Source: Pusillimonas sp044464525 (GTDB lineage: Bacteria > Pseudomonadota > Gammaproteobacteria > Burkholderiales > Burkholderiaceae_B). Taken from it: a stretch of 64,000 nt of DNA. Positions within the stretch are counted from its first letter, which is position 1. Every line of letters starts with the position of its first letter. This document shows positions 35,608 to 44,428 of the stretch, piece by piece. The DNA lies in the NCBI RefSeq assembly GCF_044464525.1, contig NZ_JBIQLE010000013.1:33695-97694 (forward strand), read 5' to 3'. Below the pieces are notes generated by a model. That model had not been told where the DNA came from, did no database searches, and saw only the letters and a list, made by a program, of their open reading frames with translations. Made by a program: the position numbers and the translations under genes.

Positions 35608-36912
35608 ATGAACGAAACCCACGATCCCGACCTGAAAAGCTGGGTTGAATCGGCCAACGAAGACGGCTGTTGCTTTCCGATTCAGAACCTGCCCTTTGCC
35701 ATCTACCGGCCCGCCGGCAGCAATGACTACCGCGCCGGCGTCGCCATAGGCAGCCACATACTCGACCTGCGCGCCCTGGCCGCTCAAGGGCCTTTCAGCC
35801 AACTGGCCGCGCGCGCCCTGGATGCCTGCCGCGAAGACTCTCTCAACGCGCTGATGGCGCTCGATGCCGAGCATTGGTCCGCCTTGCGGCTAGCCCTTTC
35901 GCGCGCTTTAAGCAAAGGCTACGCCCACCAAGCGCGGCTTGAACCTTTGCTTAGCGAACGTGCGACAGCACAATTTCATCTTCCCGCACACATCGGCGAC
36001 TACACCGATTTCTACATCTCTCTACATCATGCAACCGCCGTGGGCAGCCTGTTCCGCCCCGACAATCCGCTTCTGCCCAACTACAAATGGGTCCCCATCG
36101 GCTATCACGGCCGAGCCTCGAGCATCAACGTCTCAGGCGCCGACTTTCCACGCCCCCAAGGCCAGACCCGGCCCTTGGCAGACGCAAACATCCCCTCATT
36201 CGGCCCGAGCCAACGCATGGATTACGAACTTGAGCTTGGTGTTTTCGTTGGCTGCGGAAACGCGCAAGGACGCCGCATCGACATGGATGAAGCCGAATCC
36301 CACGTGTTCGGTCTATGTATACTCAACGACTGGTCCGCACGCGACCTGCAGGCTTGGGAGTACCAGCCGCTAGGACCCTTCCTGGCCAAGAATTTCGCCA
36401 GCACAATTTCGCCATGGATCGTGACCCTGGAGGCATTGGCGCCGTACCGCGCTCCCTTCGAGCGAGACCCCGCCGACCCCCAGCCCATGCCCTACCTGTC
36501 TTCCGACCAGAACACCATCGCGGGCGGCATCAACATCGAACTTGAAGTGGCCATTAGCACACGAAAATCACGCGCAGCCCGACACGAGCCACACCGGCTG
36601 GCGCGAAGCAACTTCAGGCATGCCTACTGGAGCATTGCACAATTGATTGCGCACCATACAGTCAACGGCTGCAACCTGCGCCCCGGCGACCTGCTCGGCA
36701 CCGGCACCCTGTCCGGCCCAGCCCCCGGTCAAGAGGGCTCCTTGCTCGAAGCAACGCGCGGCGGCAAGCAATGCGTAGCCTTGCCCTGGGGCGAAGACCG
36801 CTGCTTTCTTGAAGACTACGATCGAGTCATCATGCACGCCTACTGCCAGAAAGACGGCCACCCTTCAATCGGCTTCGGCGACTGCGCAGCCACAATTCTG
36901 CCCGCCAATTAG
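35608..36912 (+). CDS. fahA: Fumarylacetoacetase
   Basis: Hydrolyses fumarylacetoacetate to fumarate and acetoacetate, the last step of tyrosine and homogentisate breakdown. At 434 residues it is the full eukaryote-like FAH rather than a short FAH-domain hydrolase. Active-site segments are DYTDFYISLHHATAVGSLFR (catalytic His and metal Asp), PNYKWVPIGYHGRASSI, ELELGVFVG (metal Glu pair), LNDWSARDLQAWEYQPLGPFLAKNF and NLRPGDLLGTGTLSGP. No hmgA or maiA lies next to it in the window. Confidence 0.95.
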   Translation: MNETHDPDLKSWVESANEDGCCFPIQNLPFAIYRPAGSNDYRAGVAIGSHILDLRALAAQGPFSQLAARALDACREDSLNALMALDAEHWSALRLALSRALSKGYAHQARLEPLLSERATAQFHLPAHIGDYTDFYISLHHATAVGSLFRPDNPLLPNYKWVPIGYHGRASSINVSGADFPRPQGQTRPLADANIPSFGPSQRMDYELELGVFVGCGNAQGRRIDMDEAESHVFGLCILNDWSARDLQAWEYQPLGPFLAKNFASTISPWIVTLEALAPYRAPFERDPADPQPMPYLSSDQNTIAGGINIELEVAISTRKSRAARHEPHRLARSNFRHAYWSIAQLIAHHTVNGCNLRPGDLLGTGTLSGPAPGQEGSLLEATRGGKQCVALPWGEDRCFLEDYDRVIMHAYCQKDGHPSIGFGDCAATILPAN

Positions 36913-36959
36913 CGTTGGGGGAGGTCGGAGACAGCCTGAGCGAATATCACAACAACCCG

Positions 36960-38132
36960 TTAGCCGCGTAGCTTGCCTAATCGTGCATAAAAATTATCGA
37001 CGTGCCCTTGCGCGTTCTGCCGCATGGCGGCGTTGCGTATCTTGCAGCTTTCCGGGTCTTCCAAAGCGCCCGCTTCGCCAACCTGACGTGAAGCGTCCTG
37101 TACGAACTTGCACATCGGATAGCGTTGTTCGCCGAAACGCTGCAGCAACCCGGGCACGTTGCCATTCGCCATATGCTGCGCCACCATGCGGCCCAACACC
37201 ACTGCGTCTTCAACGGCCATTGCACCGCCTTGGCCCATAAATGGCGTCGAGGCATGGGCCGCATCGCCAATAAGCAGTACGCGACCCAGGTGCCAGGGCA
37301 AGGGCGCCGCCACTTCTTCCACGACCGTGTACAGCACTTCGTTCTGGGATGATATCTCGTCCAGAAAACGTCGTACAGGGCCCTGAAATTCAGCAAACTT
37401 GCTGCGCATCGTCGCAGGCCAGTCTTCTTTTGGATACCAGTGCCCTTGTGGTTCGGGGACCGTGCCGAATATGTAGAGCTTATCGTCACTGATGGGCATT
37501 ATGCCCAATCGTTTGCCCACCCCCATCAGCATGATCTTCACATCCAGGTCGGCGGGGCGGTCGTGCACACTGCGCCATACGCCAAAGCCCGTATTACGCG
37601 GTTGAACTTCCGGAAACAACAGGCCACGGATTTGCGAGCGTATGCCGTCGGCACCCAGCACAAGGTCGTATTCTTGCGTACTGCCGTCGGAGAGCGAGAC
37701 GCGGGCAGCCTGATCGGACGAACCGCAGTCCAGGTTGGCGACGGTGGTGTTCAGACGAATGCCTACGCCAAGCGATTCGAGCCGGCCGGCCAAAATACGG
37801 TGGATTTCGGCCCGCTTGATGCCCAGGATTGGCGGCATACCTTCTCTTGCCGACGGATAATACACATCAACGATCGGTTCGCCATGGTGATCCAGATAAA
37901 TATTCTTGCCGTCTTCAATGGCAAATCCCGCTGCCAGAATCTCGTCCAGCACGCCCACATCGCGTAAGGCCGCCAGTCCATTGCCATACACAAAAATGCC
38001 CGAGCTTTGAAACCGCCATTCCGTTTGCTTGTCGAGAAGCGTAACAGCAATGCCGCGGCTTGCCAAGGTAATGGCCGCAGAGCAGCCAGCGATGCCGGCT
38101 CCAACGATGAGGGCGTTTTTGATAAGGGGCAT
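36960..38132 (-). CDS. FAD-dependent aromatic monooxygenase (salicylate / 3-hydroxybenzoate hydroxylase-like)
   Basis: Class A flavoprotein monooxygenase of 390 residues, which uses NAD(P)H and O2 to hydroxylate an aromatic ring. Signatures: ALIVGAGIAGCSAAITLASRGIAV (FAD dinucleotide fold), the DG motif in LVLGADGIRSQIR, and LLIGDAAHASTPFMGQGGAMAVEDAVVL (FAD ribityl and DAAH motif). It follows the Rieske oxygenase gene by 36 bases, and the two probably act on one substrate or successive intermediates. The substrate is not deducible. Confidence 0.88.
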   Translation of the reverse strand: MPLIKNALIVGAGIAGCSAAITLASRGIAVTLLDKQTEWRFQSSGIFVYGNGLAALRDVGVLDEILAAGFAIEDGKNIYLDHHGEPIVDVYYPSAREGMPPILGIKRAEIHRILAGRLESLGVGIRLNTTVANLDCGSSDQAARVSLSDGSTQEYDLVLGADGIRSQIRGLLFPEVQPRNTGFGVWRSVHDRPADLDVKIMLMGVGKRLGIMPISDDKLYIFGTVPEPQGHWYPKEDWPATMRSKFAEFQGPVRRFLDEISSQNEVLYTVVEEVAAPLPWHLGRVLLIGDAAHASTPFMGQGGAMAVEDAVVLGRMVAQHMANGNVPGLLQRFGEQRYPMCKFVQDASRQVGEAGALEDPESCKIRNAAMRQNAQGHVDNFYARLGKLRG

Positions 38133-38168
38133 GGGTCTCTATGTGGGAAATGGTGTCAACGGTAAAAC

Positions 38169-39194
38169 TCAGGCCATGGCCGATTCGGCGCGATTACTGT
38201 CTTGCTCTTGGGCGGCATGAAGCCTGGCCAGTATCTTATGGGATGCGGTAACCGCCTTGTCAGCCTTTAAAGCCATATCAGGGGTACCGCCAGTCCAGGG
38301 CTTCATGGCTTGTTGCGCCTCTGCAATCTCGACGTCTTCGCCATGGACAACACGCGCACCCTCGTCCAGCTTAAGTGTCAAGGCCTCGTCGTCGATCCGA
38401 AAGTTTCGCGACATCGCAATAAAGTAGTGATGCGATTCGTCGGTTTCCGGGGTGATGAAGTGATCGGCGCGTAGATCAACTTGGGCTTCATTGTTCTCGT
38501 TCCGGGCCAGCACATTAATAGTGCACGGCGGGTGCCATTGCGCCACTTGCGTGCGGTCAATGGGCTCTTTCAGTTCGCGCCATGCCTTGTGCGCCGGTGC
38601 CTGAATGGTGTTCTTAAATACACGCTGCGAAGTTATGCAAGTATCTTCGACCACGACCTCAAGTGGGTCATTATCCAGACGCTTAGAATCAAAGCCAATC
38701 GAGTCGGCATGCAAAAACGCCACGTGCGACAGATCGAGCAAATTGTCGCTCATCAGCACATGTGCACTTTTGACATGAAAATACTGAACAATGTCACTGT
38801 TCCAGCCTTCGTCTTCGCGCCATGGCAGATGCGGTATCAACTTGGGGTCGGCGGCTTCGGGGTTGCCGGGCCAGATCCAGATCAGCCCGTAGCGCTCCAC
38901 GCAGGGGTAGCTTCTAATATGCGACCGGGGCGGTATAACGTCTTGTGAAGGAATATGCACACAGCGGCCTTCGCTGTTGAACTCCATGCCGTGATAGCGG
39001 CAACGCAAGACATTGCCATCAACATGACCCATGGACAGTGGCGCTTGTCGGTGTGGACAGACATTGCGCAAAATAGCGGGGGCGCCGTTATCTTGTCGAA
39101 ACACCACAATCGGCTCGCCGCCGATAATTCGGCCGAGCGGCTGTGCGCCCACCTCCGTGGCGGCACAAGCAACATACCAATAGTTCTTCAGCAT
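38169..39194 (-). CDS. Rieske [2Fe-2S] aromatic oxygenase, VanA-like alpha subunit
   Basis: Oxygenase component of a class IA Rieske system (vanillate O-demethylase, phthalate dioxygenase or similar), 341 residues. The Rieske cluster motif is complete (CPHRQAPLSMG and CRYHGMEF, residues about 46-68). The mononuclear-iron helix DNLLDLSHVAFLHADS carries the expected His pair and Asp. No reductase (VanB-type) gene is adjacent, so electrons must come from an unlinked partner. It is the first gene of a probable two-gene unit with the flavin monooxygenase; tandem operator-like palindromes lie just upstream. Confidence 0.9.
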   Translation of the reverse strand: MLKNYWYVACAATEVGAQPLGRIIGGEPIVVFRQDNGAPAILRNVCPHRQAPLSMGHVDGNVLRCRYHGMEFNSEGRCVHIPSQDVIPPRSHIRSYPCVERYGLIWIWPGNPEAADPKLIPHLPWREDEGWNSDIVQYFHVKSAHVLMSDNLLDLSHVAFLHADSIGFDSKRLDNDPLEVVVEDTCITSQRVFKNTIQAPAHKAWRELKEPIDRTQVAQWHPPCTINVLARNENNEAQVDLRADHFITPETDESHHYFIAMSRNFRIDDEALTLKLDEGARVVHGEDVEIAEAQQAMKPWTGGTPDMALKADKAVTASHKILARLHAAQEQDSNRAESAMA

Positions 39195-39235
39195 AGCTTC
39201 TCCGTGTAGCGCTCACAGACGCGCGGCGCGGGGGA

Positions 39236-39257
39236 TGACTGGTCAACTGACTCGTCA
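39236..39257 (-). promoter_or_regulatory. Tandem TGAC-N2-GTCA palindromes (candidate TetR operator)
   Basis: Two palindromes, TGACTGGTCA (39236-39245) and TGACTCGTCA (39248-39257), lie two bases apart, giving a 12-bp period. They occupy the spacer between the tetR stop codon and the Rieske oxygenase start, where the oxygenase promoter should be. The architecture fits cooperative binding by a TetR-family dimer. Confidence 0.55.
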
Positions 39258-39278
39258 ATTAATTCACTCTAACGAGAA

Positions 39279-39989
39279 TTATCGCGAAGAACTTACTTCA
39301 TTGTCAATCTCGGCGGCTGCATCGGGCAGCTCGGACGTGATGCCGTGCATGATGAGGTGAGTGACGAAATCCACATAGCGGGATTTCAGCTCATCGACGT
39401 CTGCATCTTCACCGAACAGCTCGTGGAGCAACGGCGAGGCGGCCACAAAAAACTCCGTCATGCCGATCATGGCCACATGTAAAAAGCGCGGATCGATCGG
39501 GCGTACCGGCTGAGACGGCTGGTCGTGCAGCATGGAAACCGTTAAATGCAAGCCGCGTGTGGCAATACGCGCCAGCAGGTCTTCGCCGTCGGACCCGCTG
39601 CCCGCACCGTAGATCTTGTCGAGCACCAAGCGATGAAATTGGGGGTTGGCTTGAATATGGCCAATCATGCTTTGCAGCCGCCCAGTAAGCTTTTCTTTTA
39701 GTGGGGCGCTGCTTTCCAAGGTAGAGCGAGCCGCGTCCTGTCCTTCATCAACCAGGCGGCGAACGACTGCGCGCAACAATTGATCCTTGTTGCCAAAGTA
39801 ATAGCGGATCAGGGCAGGATGCACGCCGGCGCGTGCGGCAACGCTTGCCAACGTAAGGGATTCAGGCGCCGAAACGCGCAGCTCTTCAATGGCGGCCGTC
39901 AGTAGAGCATCTCGGCCGACGGTCTCGTCCGCATCGGGGCGGCCTTTGGCCCGCACTTTTTTTACTGTGTTCTTACTGGCTTTCATCAT
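39279..39989 (-). CDS. TetR-family transcriptional regulator
   Basis: A 236-residue repressor-type protein. The N-terminal helix-turn-helix is clear (SLTLASVAARAGVHPALIRYYFGNKDQLLRAVVRRL), preceded by a lysine/arginine-rich arm. The C-terminal ligand domain is less conserved (FHRLVLDKIYGAG, LHVAMIGMTEFFVAASPLL). It is transcribed toward the Rieske-monooxygenase pair and divergently from the solute-binding protein gene, so it is the likely local controller. An inverted repeat at 40003-40016 just before its start could be an autoregulatory site. Confidence 0.92.
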   Translation of the reverse strand: MMKASKNTVKKVRAKGRPDADETVGRDALLTAAIEELRVSAPESLTLASVAARAGVHPALIRYYFGNKDQLLRAVVRRLVDEGQDAARSTLESSAPLKEKLTGRLQSMIGHIQANPQFHRLVLDKIYGAGSGSDGEDLLARIATRGLHLTVSMLHDQPSQPVRPIDPRFLHVAMIGMTEFFVAASPLLHELFGEDADVDELKSRYVDFVTHLIMHGITSELPDAAAEIDNEVSSSR

Positions 39990-40002
39990 GATGGTTTTAA
40001 GG

Positions 40003-40016
40003 GTTTATACGTAAAC
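40003..40016. promoter_or_regulatory. Inverted repeat upstream of tetR
   Basis: GTTTA-TACG-TAAAC lies 14 bases before the tetR start codon in the divergent spacer. Its sequence differs from the TGAC palindromes at 39236-39257, so if real it may bind a different protein. Confidence 0.3.
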
Positions 40017-40039
40017 TGCTAACTGGAGTCGCACAAAGC

Positions 40040-40068
40040 TAGACTCCCGAATTTCAACCCTCTATAAT
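40040..40068 (+). promoter_or_regulatory. Putative sigma-70 promoter of the solute-binding protein gene
   Basis: TAGACT at 40040-40045 and a perfect TATAAT at 40063-40068 are separated by 17 bases. The predicted start lies about 65 bases ahead of the coding region, leaving a leader that contains a 15-bp tandem repeat. Confidence 0.5.
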
Positions 40069-40093
40069 TCCCGCTAAAGTGAATTAAATAATA

Positions 40094-40123
40094 AAGTGTA
40101 AATCCAAGAAGTGTAAATCCAAG
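40094..40123 (+). repeat. Perfect 15-bp tandem duplication in the leader of the solute-binding protein gene
   Basis: AAGTGTAAATCCAAG occurs twice head to tail (40094-40108 and 40109-40123), ending 18 bases before the ATG. It lies just ahead of the ribosome site (GGGAAGAG). Confidence 0.95.
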
Positions 40124-40141
40124 CAAAGCAGGGAAGAGACT

Positions 40142-41143
40142 ATGAATAACATCTTTAACACAGTACGAAATCTGGTGAAACTCGCAGCCGTAGCCACGGC
40201 GGCTTCATTGGCGATGGCAAGCGCCCACGCAGAGCAACAGCCCGTCAACATTACCTATTTACTGCCGGCACCGACCAACGCCATCGCGTTCGCGCCGCTA
40301 ATGCTGGCTCAATACAAAAACTACTACGCCGATGCCGGTCTGAACGTGCGCTTTGTCTCGGTACGGGGCGGAGCCGATGTCGGTAAACAACTGGGTGCGG
40401 GCAACGGCGAGCTCGGCGGCGCCTTGGGTGATACCCCGCTTATTTTGCGCCAGAACGGTATCCCCGTTAAAGGCGTAGCGCTGTTGGGCGGCAAGGCCCT
40501 GCACCAGCTCATGGCTCGCACCGACCGCGACATCAAAACCCCGGCCGACCTTGAAGGCAAGACGATTACAGTCATGTCCTACCAAGACACTTCGTTTTTT
40601 GCCACTCTTGCCGTGCTAGCCAACGCAGATCTGACACGGGACGACGCCAGTATCCAGGCCGCCGGCCCCAATGGTATCTGGCAACTGGTCGCCAACGGCA
40701 ATGCCGACGCCATAGTCGGCGCCCCCGAAATGGGCGCATTTGCCGAAGACGCCGGCGCATCGCTCAACTGGCAATCCACGGGCGAATTCTTCCCAGGCAT
40801 GGCGCAGGCAATTCTCACCTCGGAAGACATGATCAAGAACAACCCCGACACCATCCGGAAATTTGTGGCCGCCACCCTCAAGTCGCTCGCCGAAGTGCGC
40901 GACGACCCCGAATCCGCAGCCAAAGCGTATGTCGAGGCACAGCCCAGCTACAAAGGCCGCGAAGCACTCGTAACCAAGGTATTAACCTACTACGCAAACA
41001 ACGTGTACCCCGGTCAAGAAGTGCTAGGCCAGTTCGATCCCCAGCGCATCGACGCCTTGCAAAAGTTCTACCTTGAACAAGGCATTATTCAGAAAGAGCT
41101 CGACCTGAACGACGTCTTCACCAACGAATTCGTTACCGAATAA
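40142..41143 (+). CDS. ABC-type solute-binding protein (NMT1/THI5, SsuA-like)
   Basis: Periplasmic receptor of 333 residues with a signal peptide (VKLAAVATAASLAMASAHA, cleavage before EQQ). It has the NMT1/SsuA-like pattern: FAPLMLAQYKNYYADAGLNVRFVSVRGGADVGKQLGAG, LRQNGIPVKGVALLGGKALHQLM, and DLEGKTITVMSYQDT. Such proteins bind sulfonates, nitrate, riboflavin or pyrimidine precursors, and aromatic acids. No ABC permease or ATPase gene is in the window, so this is an orphan receptor. Its last 11 bases overlap the convergent FAD dehydrogenase gene. Confidence 0.88.
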   Translation: MNNIFNTVRNLVKLAAVATAASLAMASAHAEQQPVNITYLLPAPTNAIAFAPLMLAQYKNYYADAGLNVRFVSVRGGADVGKQLGAGNGELGGALGDTPLILRQNGIPVKGVALLGGKALHQLMARTDRDIKTPADLEGKTITVMSYQDTSFFATLAVLANADLTRDDASIQAAGPNGIWQLVANGNADAIVGAPEMGAFAEDAGASLNWQSTGEFFPGMAQAILTSEDMIKNNPDTIRKFVAATLKSLAEVRDDPESAAKAYVEAQPSYKGREALVTKVLTYYANNVYPGQEVLGQFDPQRIDALQKFYLEQGIIQKELDLNDVFTNEFVTE

Positions 41144-42602
41144 CGCCTATGGATTTCGGTGTAGTGGGGTTTGGGGCGACATCAGGCTCGACCCCCAACA
41201 CCTTCCCCGGATTCATCAAGCCCTCAGGATCAAGCGCCCTTTTAACCCGGCGCATCAGAGACATCTCGACCGGGTCTTTATAGCGCGGCAAAACATCCCG
41301 CTTAAGCTGCCCCACCCCGTGCTCAGCGCTGATCGAGCCGCCCAGCTTGTGCACATTGTCGTGCACGATTTCGTAGACCGCGTCCTGATGCGACAGCAGT
41401 TCATCCTCGGTAAAAGCTGTTCCGCGCGCCACGTTGTAATGCAGATTGCCATCGCCCAAGTGCCCGAAAATAACGTGCTCAATGCCAGGAAACCGCGCCT
41501 GCAAGGCCGCGTTGGCTGACTCAATAAACACAGACATCTTCGAGACCGCCACCGACACATCGTGCTTGATGCTCTTGCCGGCGTCTTTTTCCGCCAGCGG
41601 AATGCTTTCCCGCAGATGCCACAAAGCCTTGCTTTGCGAGATGTTTTCCGCAATGACCGCATCCGCCACCAAGCCCGCCTCGAACGCATCACCAACAATC
41701 GTTTCAAATCGCTCGCGTGCGTGCTCAGCGCTTTCGCTGTCCGAGATTTCAAGCAAGGCATACCAAGGCAACGTCGCCGACTCGCCTTCAAAGGGCAGCT
41801 TCTGCTGAGGATAGTGCTTGTTGACCAAGTGCAGGCAAGAACCCGCAATCAGTTCGAAGCCCGTGAGGGCCGGGCCGAAGCCTTGGCGCGCCACCGTCAG
41901 CAAAGCCACCGCATCGTCCACAGAGTTAAGGGCCACAAGGGCCGTGCACTGCGCCACCGGCAAGGGATACAGCTTGAGCGTGGCGGCCGTGATGATGCCA
42001 AGCGTGCCTTCACTGCCCATATACAAATTACGCAAGTCGTAGCCGGTATTGTCCTTGCGCAAGCCGCGCAATCCGTGCCAGACCTCTCCTTGCGGTGTAA
42101 CGACCTCTAGGCCAAGAACCAGATCACGTGCGTTGCCATAACGCAGCACTTGAGTGCCGCCCGCATTGGTGGCCAGGTTGCCGCCTATGGTGCAACTGCC
42201 TTCCGCCGCCAGGCTCAAGGGAAAAAGCCTTTGTGCGTCGTGCGCCGCCTGTTGCACCGATTGCAGAATGCAGCCGGCCTCTACCTCCATCGTGTCGTTA
42301 TCGGTATCGACGCCCCGAATGCGGTTCAAGCGCCCTAGCGACAATACGATGGCCGAGCCGGTAGAATCGGGCGTAGCCGCGCCGCAAAGCCCCGTATTGC
42401 CGCCTTGCGGCACAATGGGCACACCATTTTCAGCGCACCACTTCACCACCTGCGCCACCTCTTCCGTGCTGCCCGGCCTTACCACCGCCAGCGCCTGGCC
42501 GCGATAACGCCCCCGCCAATCTTCCACATAAGAAGCGGTGTCGGGCCCCGTCAGTACATGAGAAGGGCCAAGAAGTTCAACGAGTTGATCCAGTTTTATC
42601 AT
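41133..42602 (-). CDS. FAD-binding dehydrogenase, GlcD / D-2-hydroxyacid dehydrogenase family
   Basis: A 489-residue flavoprotein of the VAO/GlcD type that oxidises D-2-hydroxy acids such as D-lactate, glycolate or D-2-hydroxyglutarate. The FAD domain shows VVRPGSTEEVAQVVKWC, VPQGGNTGLCGAATP, SCTIGGNLATNAGG and GSEGTLGIITAATLKLYP. The C-terminal cap carries the metal and substrate motif FGHLGDGNLHYN and SAEHGVGQLKRD. The ATG at 42602 (MIKLDQLVELLG) is preferred over the 42626 start. It is convergent and overlapping with the solute-binding protein gene. Confidence 0.92.
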   Translation of the reverse strand: MIKLDQLVELLGPSHVLTGPDTASYVEDWRGRYRGQALAVVRPGSTEEVAQVVKWCAENGVPIVPQGGNTGLCGAATPDSTGSAIVLSLGRLNRIRGVDTDNDTMEVEAGCILQSVQQAAHDAQRLFPLSLAAEGSCTIGGNLATNAGGTQVLRYGNARDLVLGLEVVTPQGEVWHGLRGLRKDNTGYDLRNLYMGSEGTLGIITAATLKLYPLPVAQCTALVALNSVDDAVALLTVARQGFGPALTGFELIAGSCLHLVNKHYPQQKLPFEGESATLPWYALLEISDSESAEHARERFETIVGDAFEAGLVADAVIAENISQSKALWHLRESIPLAEKDAGKSIKHDVSVAVSKMSVFIESANAALQARFPGIEHVIFGHLGDGNLHYNVARGTAFTEDELLSHQDAVYEIVHDNVHKLGGSISAEHGVGQLKRDVLPRYKDPVEMSLMRRVKRALDPEGLMNPGKVLGVEPDVAPNPTTPKSIGVIR

Positions 42603-42781
42603 TACCTGCCTTTGCCATGCGCCCATTGCGCGGATAAGGCCTTCATTTTAGCCCTTGAGCGGCTATGCAATAATCCCAGGGCCTGTGCGCATTGCCGCAG
42701 GCGCTGAAAAGGCGGCCTCAATCTCGGTACGCCCGATATTTGTCGGTACGCCCAATATTTGATTTCTTCTAAGGAAACCTC

Positions 42782-44173
42782 GTGACGTCGACCAACGCCC
42801 TGCCCGATGCCGTCTTCAAGGCCTACGACATCCGCGGCACCGTGCCCGAACAGATCAACGCGCAGTTCGCCCGCCTGCTGGGACGAGCCCTGGCCCAAAG
42901 AGCCCGCAGCGAAGGCATTGACACACTGGTCGTCGGCTATGACGGCAGGCTCAGCAGCCCCGAACTGGCGCAGGCCCTGCAGGAAGGCATCAACGCCGAA
43001 GGCGTCGACTCGCTCGACATCGGCATGGCGCCGACCCCCCTGGTCTATTTTGCCGCCCACACCCAGCAAACCGGCTCGGGCGTGGCCATTACCGGCAGCC
43101 ATAACCCGCCCAATTACAACGGCTTCAAGATGATGATGGGCGGCAAAACGCTGCATGGCGCCGATGTTCAGGCCCTGAAGGCCGTCATGCGCGAGCTGGA
43201 TCCTACCGACGAAGCACTGCAAGGCCGACGCACCACCCTGAACTTGATCGACGACTACGTGCAACGCATCGCCTCCGACGTCAAGCTTGCGCGGCCCATG
43301 AAAATCGCCATCGATTGCGGCAATGGCGTGGGCGGCGCGGTGGCCCCACAGCTTTTCCGCGCCCTGGGCTGCGAAGTGGACGAGCTGTATTGCGAAGTGG
43401 ATGGCCATTTCCCCAACCACCATCCCGACCCGGCCGACCCGGCCAACATGCAAGACCTCATCCGCCACGTGCAAAACTCCGATTGCGAAATCGGGCTGGC
43501 GTTCGACGGCGATGCCGATCGCCTGGGCGTGGTCACCAAGGCGGGCGAAATCATCTGGCCCGACCGGCAGCTTATTCTCTATGCTCGCGACGTGCTGTCG
43601 CGGGTGCCGGGCGCAACCATTATTTTCGACGTCAAGTGCAGCCGTCACGTGGCCGCGTCCATTACTGCGGCGGGCGGCACACCGCTGATGTGGCAGACCG
43701 GCCACTCCATGATCAAGGCCAAGCTGGCCGAGACCAATGCGCCATTGGCAGGCGAAATGAGCGGCCACACCTTTTTCAAGGAACGCTGGTTCGGGTTCGA
43801 CGACGGTCTGTACACCGGCGCCCGCCTGCTCGAGATTCTGGCGCGCTCCGATAATGCTTCAGCGGTGCTCGAGGCCCTGCCCAAAGATATCTCCACGCCC
43901 GAACTCAAGCTGGAAATGCAAGAAGGCGAGCCGCACGCCCTGATCAAGCGGCTTCAAGCAGAAGGAAAATTTGCAACTGCCGAAAGCATCAATACGATCG
44001 ACGGCGTGCGGGCCGAGTACGCCGACGGCTTCGGACTTGCGCGGGCGTCCAACACCACGCCCGTGGTCGTACTGCGCTTCGAGGCCGATAGCCAGCAGGC
44101 GCTTGAGCGCATCCAGCAGGAATTCCGCGCCGCGCTGACACCCCTGGCGGGAGGCGCCCAGCTTCCCTTTTAA
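42782..44173 (+). CDS. Phosphomannomutase/phosphoglucomutase (AlgC/ManB family)
   Basis: Alpha-D-phosphohexomutase interconverting 6-phospho and 1-phospho sugars, feeding GDP-mannose or UDP-glucose synthesis. At 463 residues it has all four domains: FKAYDIRGTVPEQIN at the N-terminus, catalytic phosphoserine loop AITGSHNPPNYNGFK, metal loop FDGDADRLGVV, sugar-binding GEMSGHTFFKERWFGFDDG, and the final phosphate-binding domain. It uses a GTG start with AAGGAAACCTC before it. It converges on the polysaccharide cluster and likely supplies its precursors. The next 255 bases (44174-44428) hold no recognisable gene. Confidence 0.94.
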   Translation: MTSTNALPDAVFKAYDIRGTVPEQINAQFARLLGRALAQRARSEGIDTLVVGYDGRLSSPELAQALQEGINAEGVDSLDIGMAPTPLVYFAAHTQQTGSGVAITGSHNPPNYNGFKMMMGGKTLHGADVQALKAVMRELDPTDEALQGRRTTLNLIDDYVQRIASDVKLARPMKIAIDCGNGVGGAVAPQLFRALGCEVDELYCEVDGHFPNHHPDPADPANMQDLIRHVQNSDCEIGLAFDGDADRLGVVTKAGEIIWPDRQLILYARDVLSRVPGATIIFDVKCSRHVAASITAAGGTPLMWQTGHSMIKAKLAETNAPLAGEMSGHTFFKERWFGFDDGLYTGARLLEILARSDNASAVLEALPKDISTPELKLEMQEGEPHALIKRLQAEGKFATAESINTIDGVRAEYADGFGLARASNTTPVVVLRFEADSQQALERIQQEFRAALTPLAGGAQLPF

Positions 44174-44428
44174 GTTCAACCTGCCCTAAAGAACCCACGG
44201 CGTTTGGCTCTTCACACCCGCACTAGACAGGCTTTTTCAGCCCGTCTGGCGGAATGCGGCGTGAATAAATCAGTAGCCGCGGCAAAAAGCCGGGGATACT
44301 CCACGGTCACGAATGGAATGGACAGATCACCGCCCTGCAGACTACCCGGTAGTTGGACAAGTTACCGTGCGGAAATAATTCCGGCGTCCAGGCTGGAAAA
44401 ACAGGGGCAGTTAATTAAAGTCAAACGG

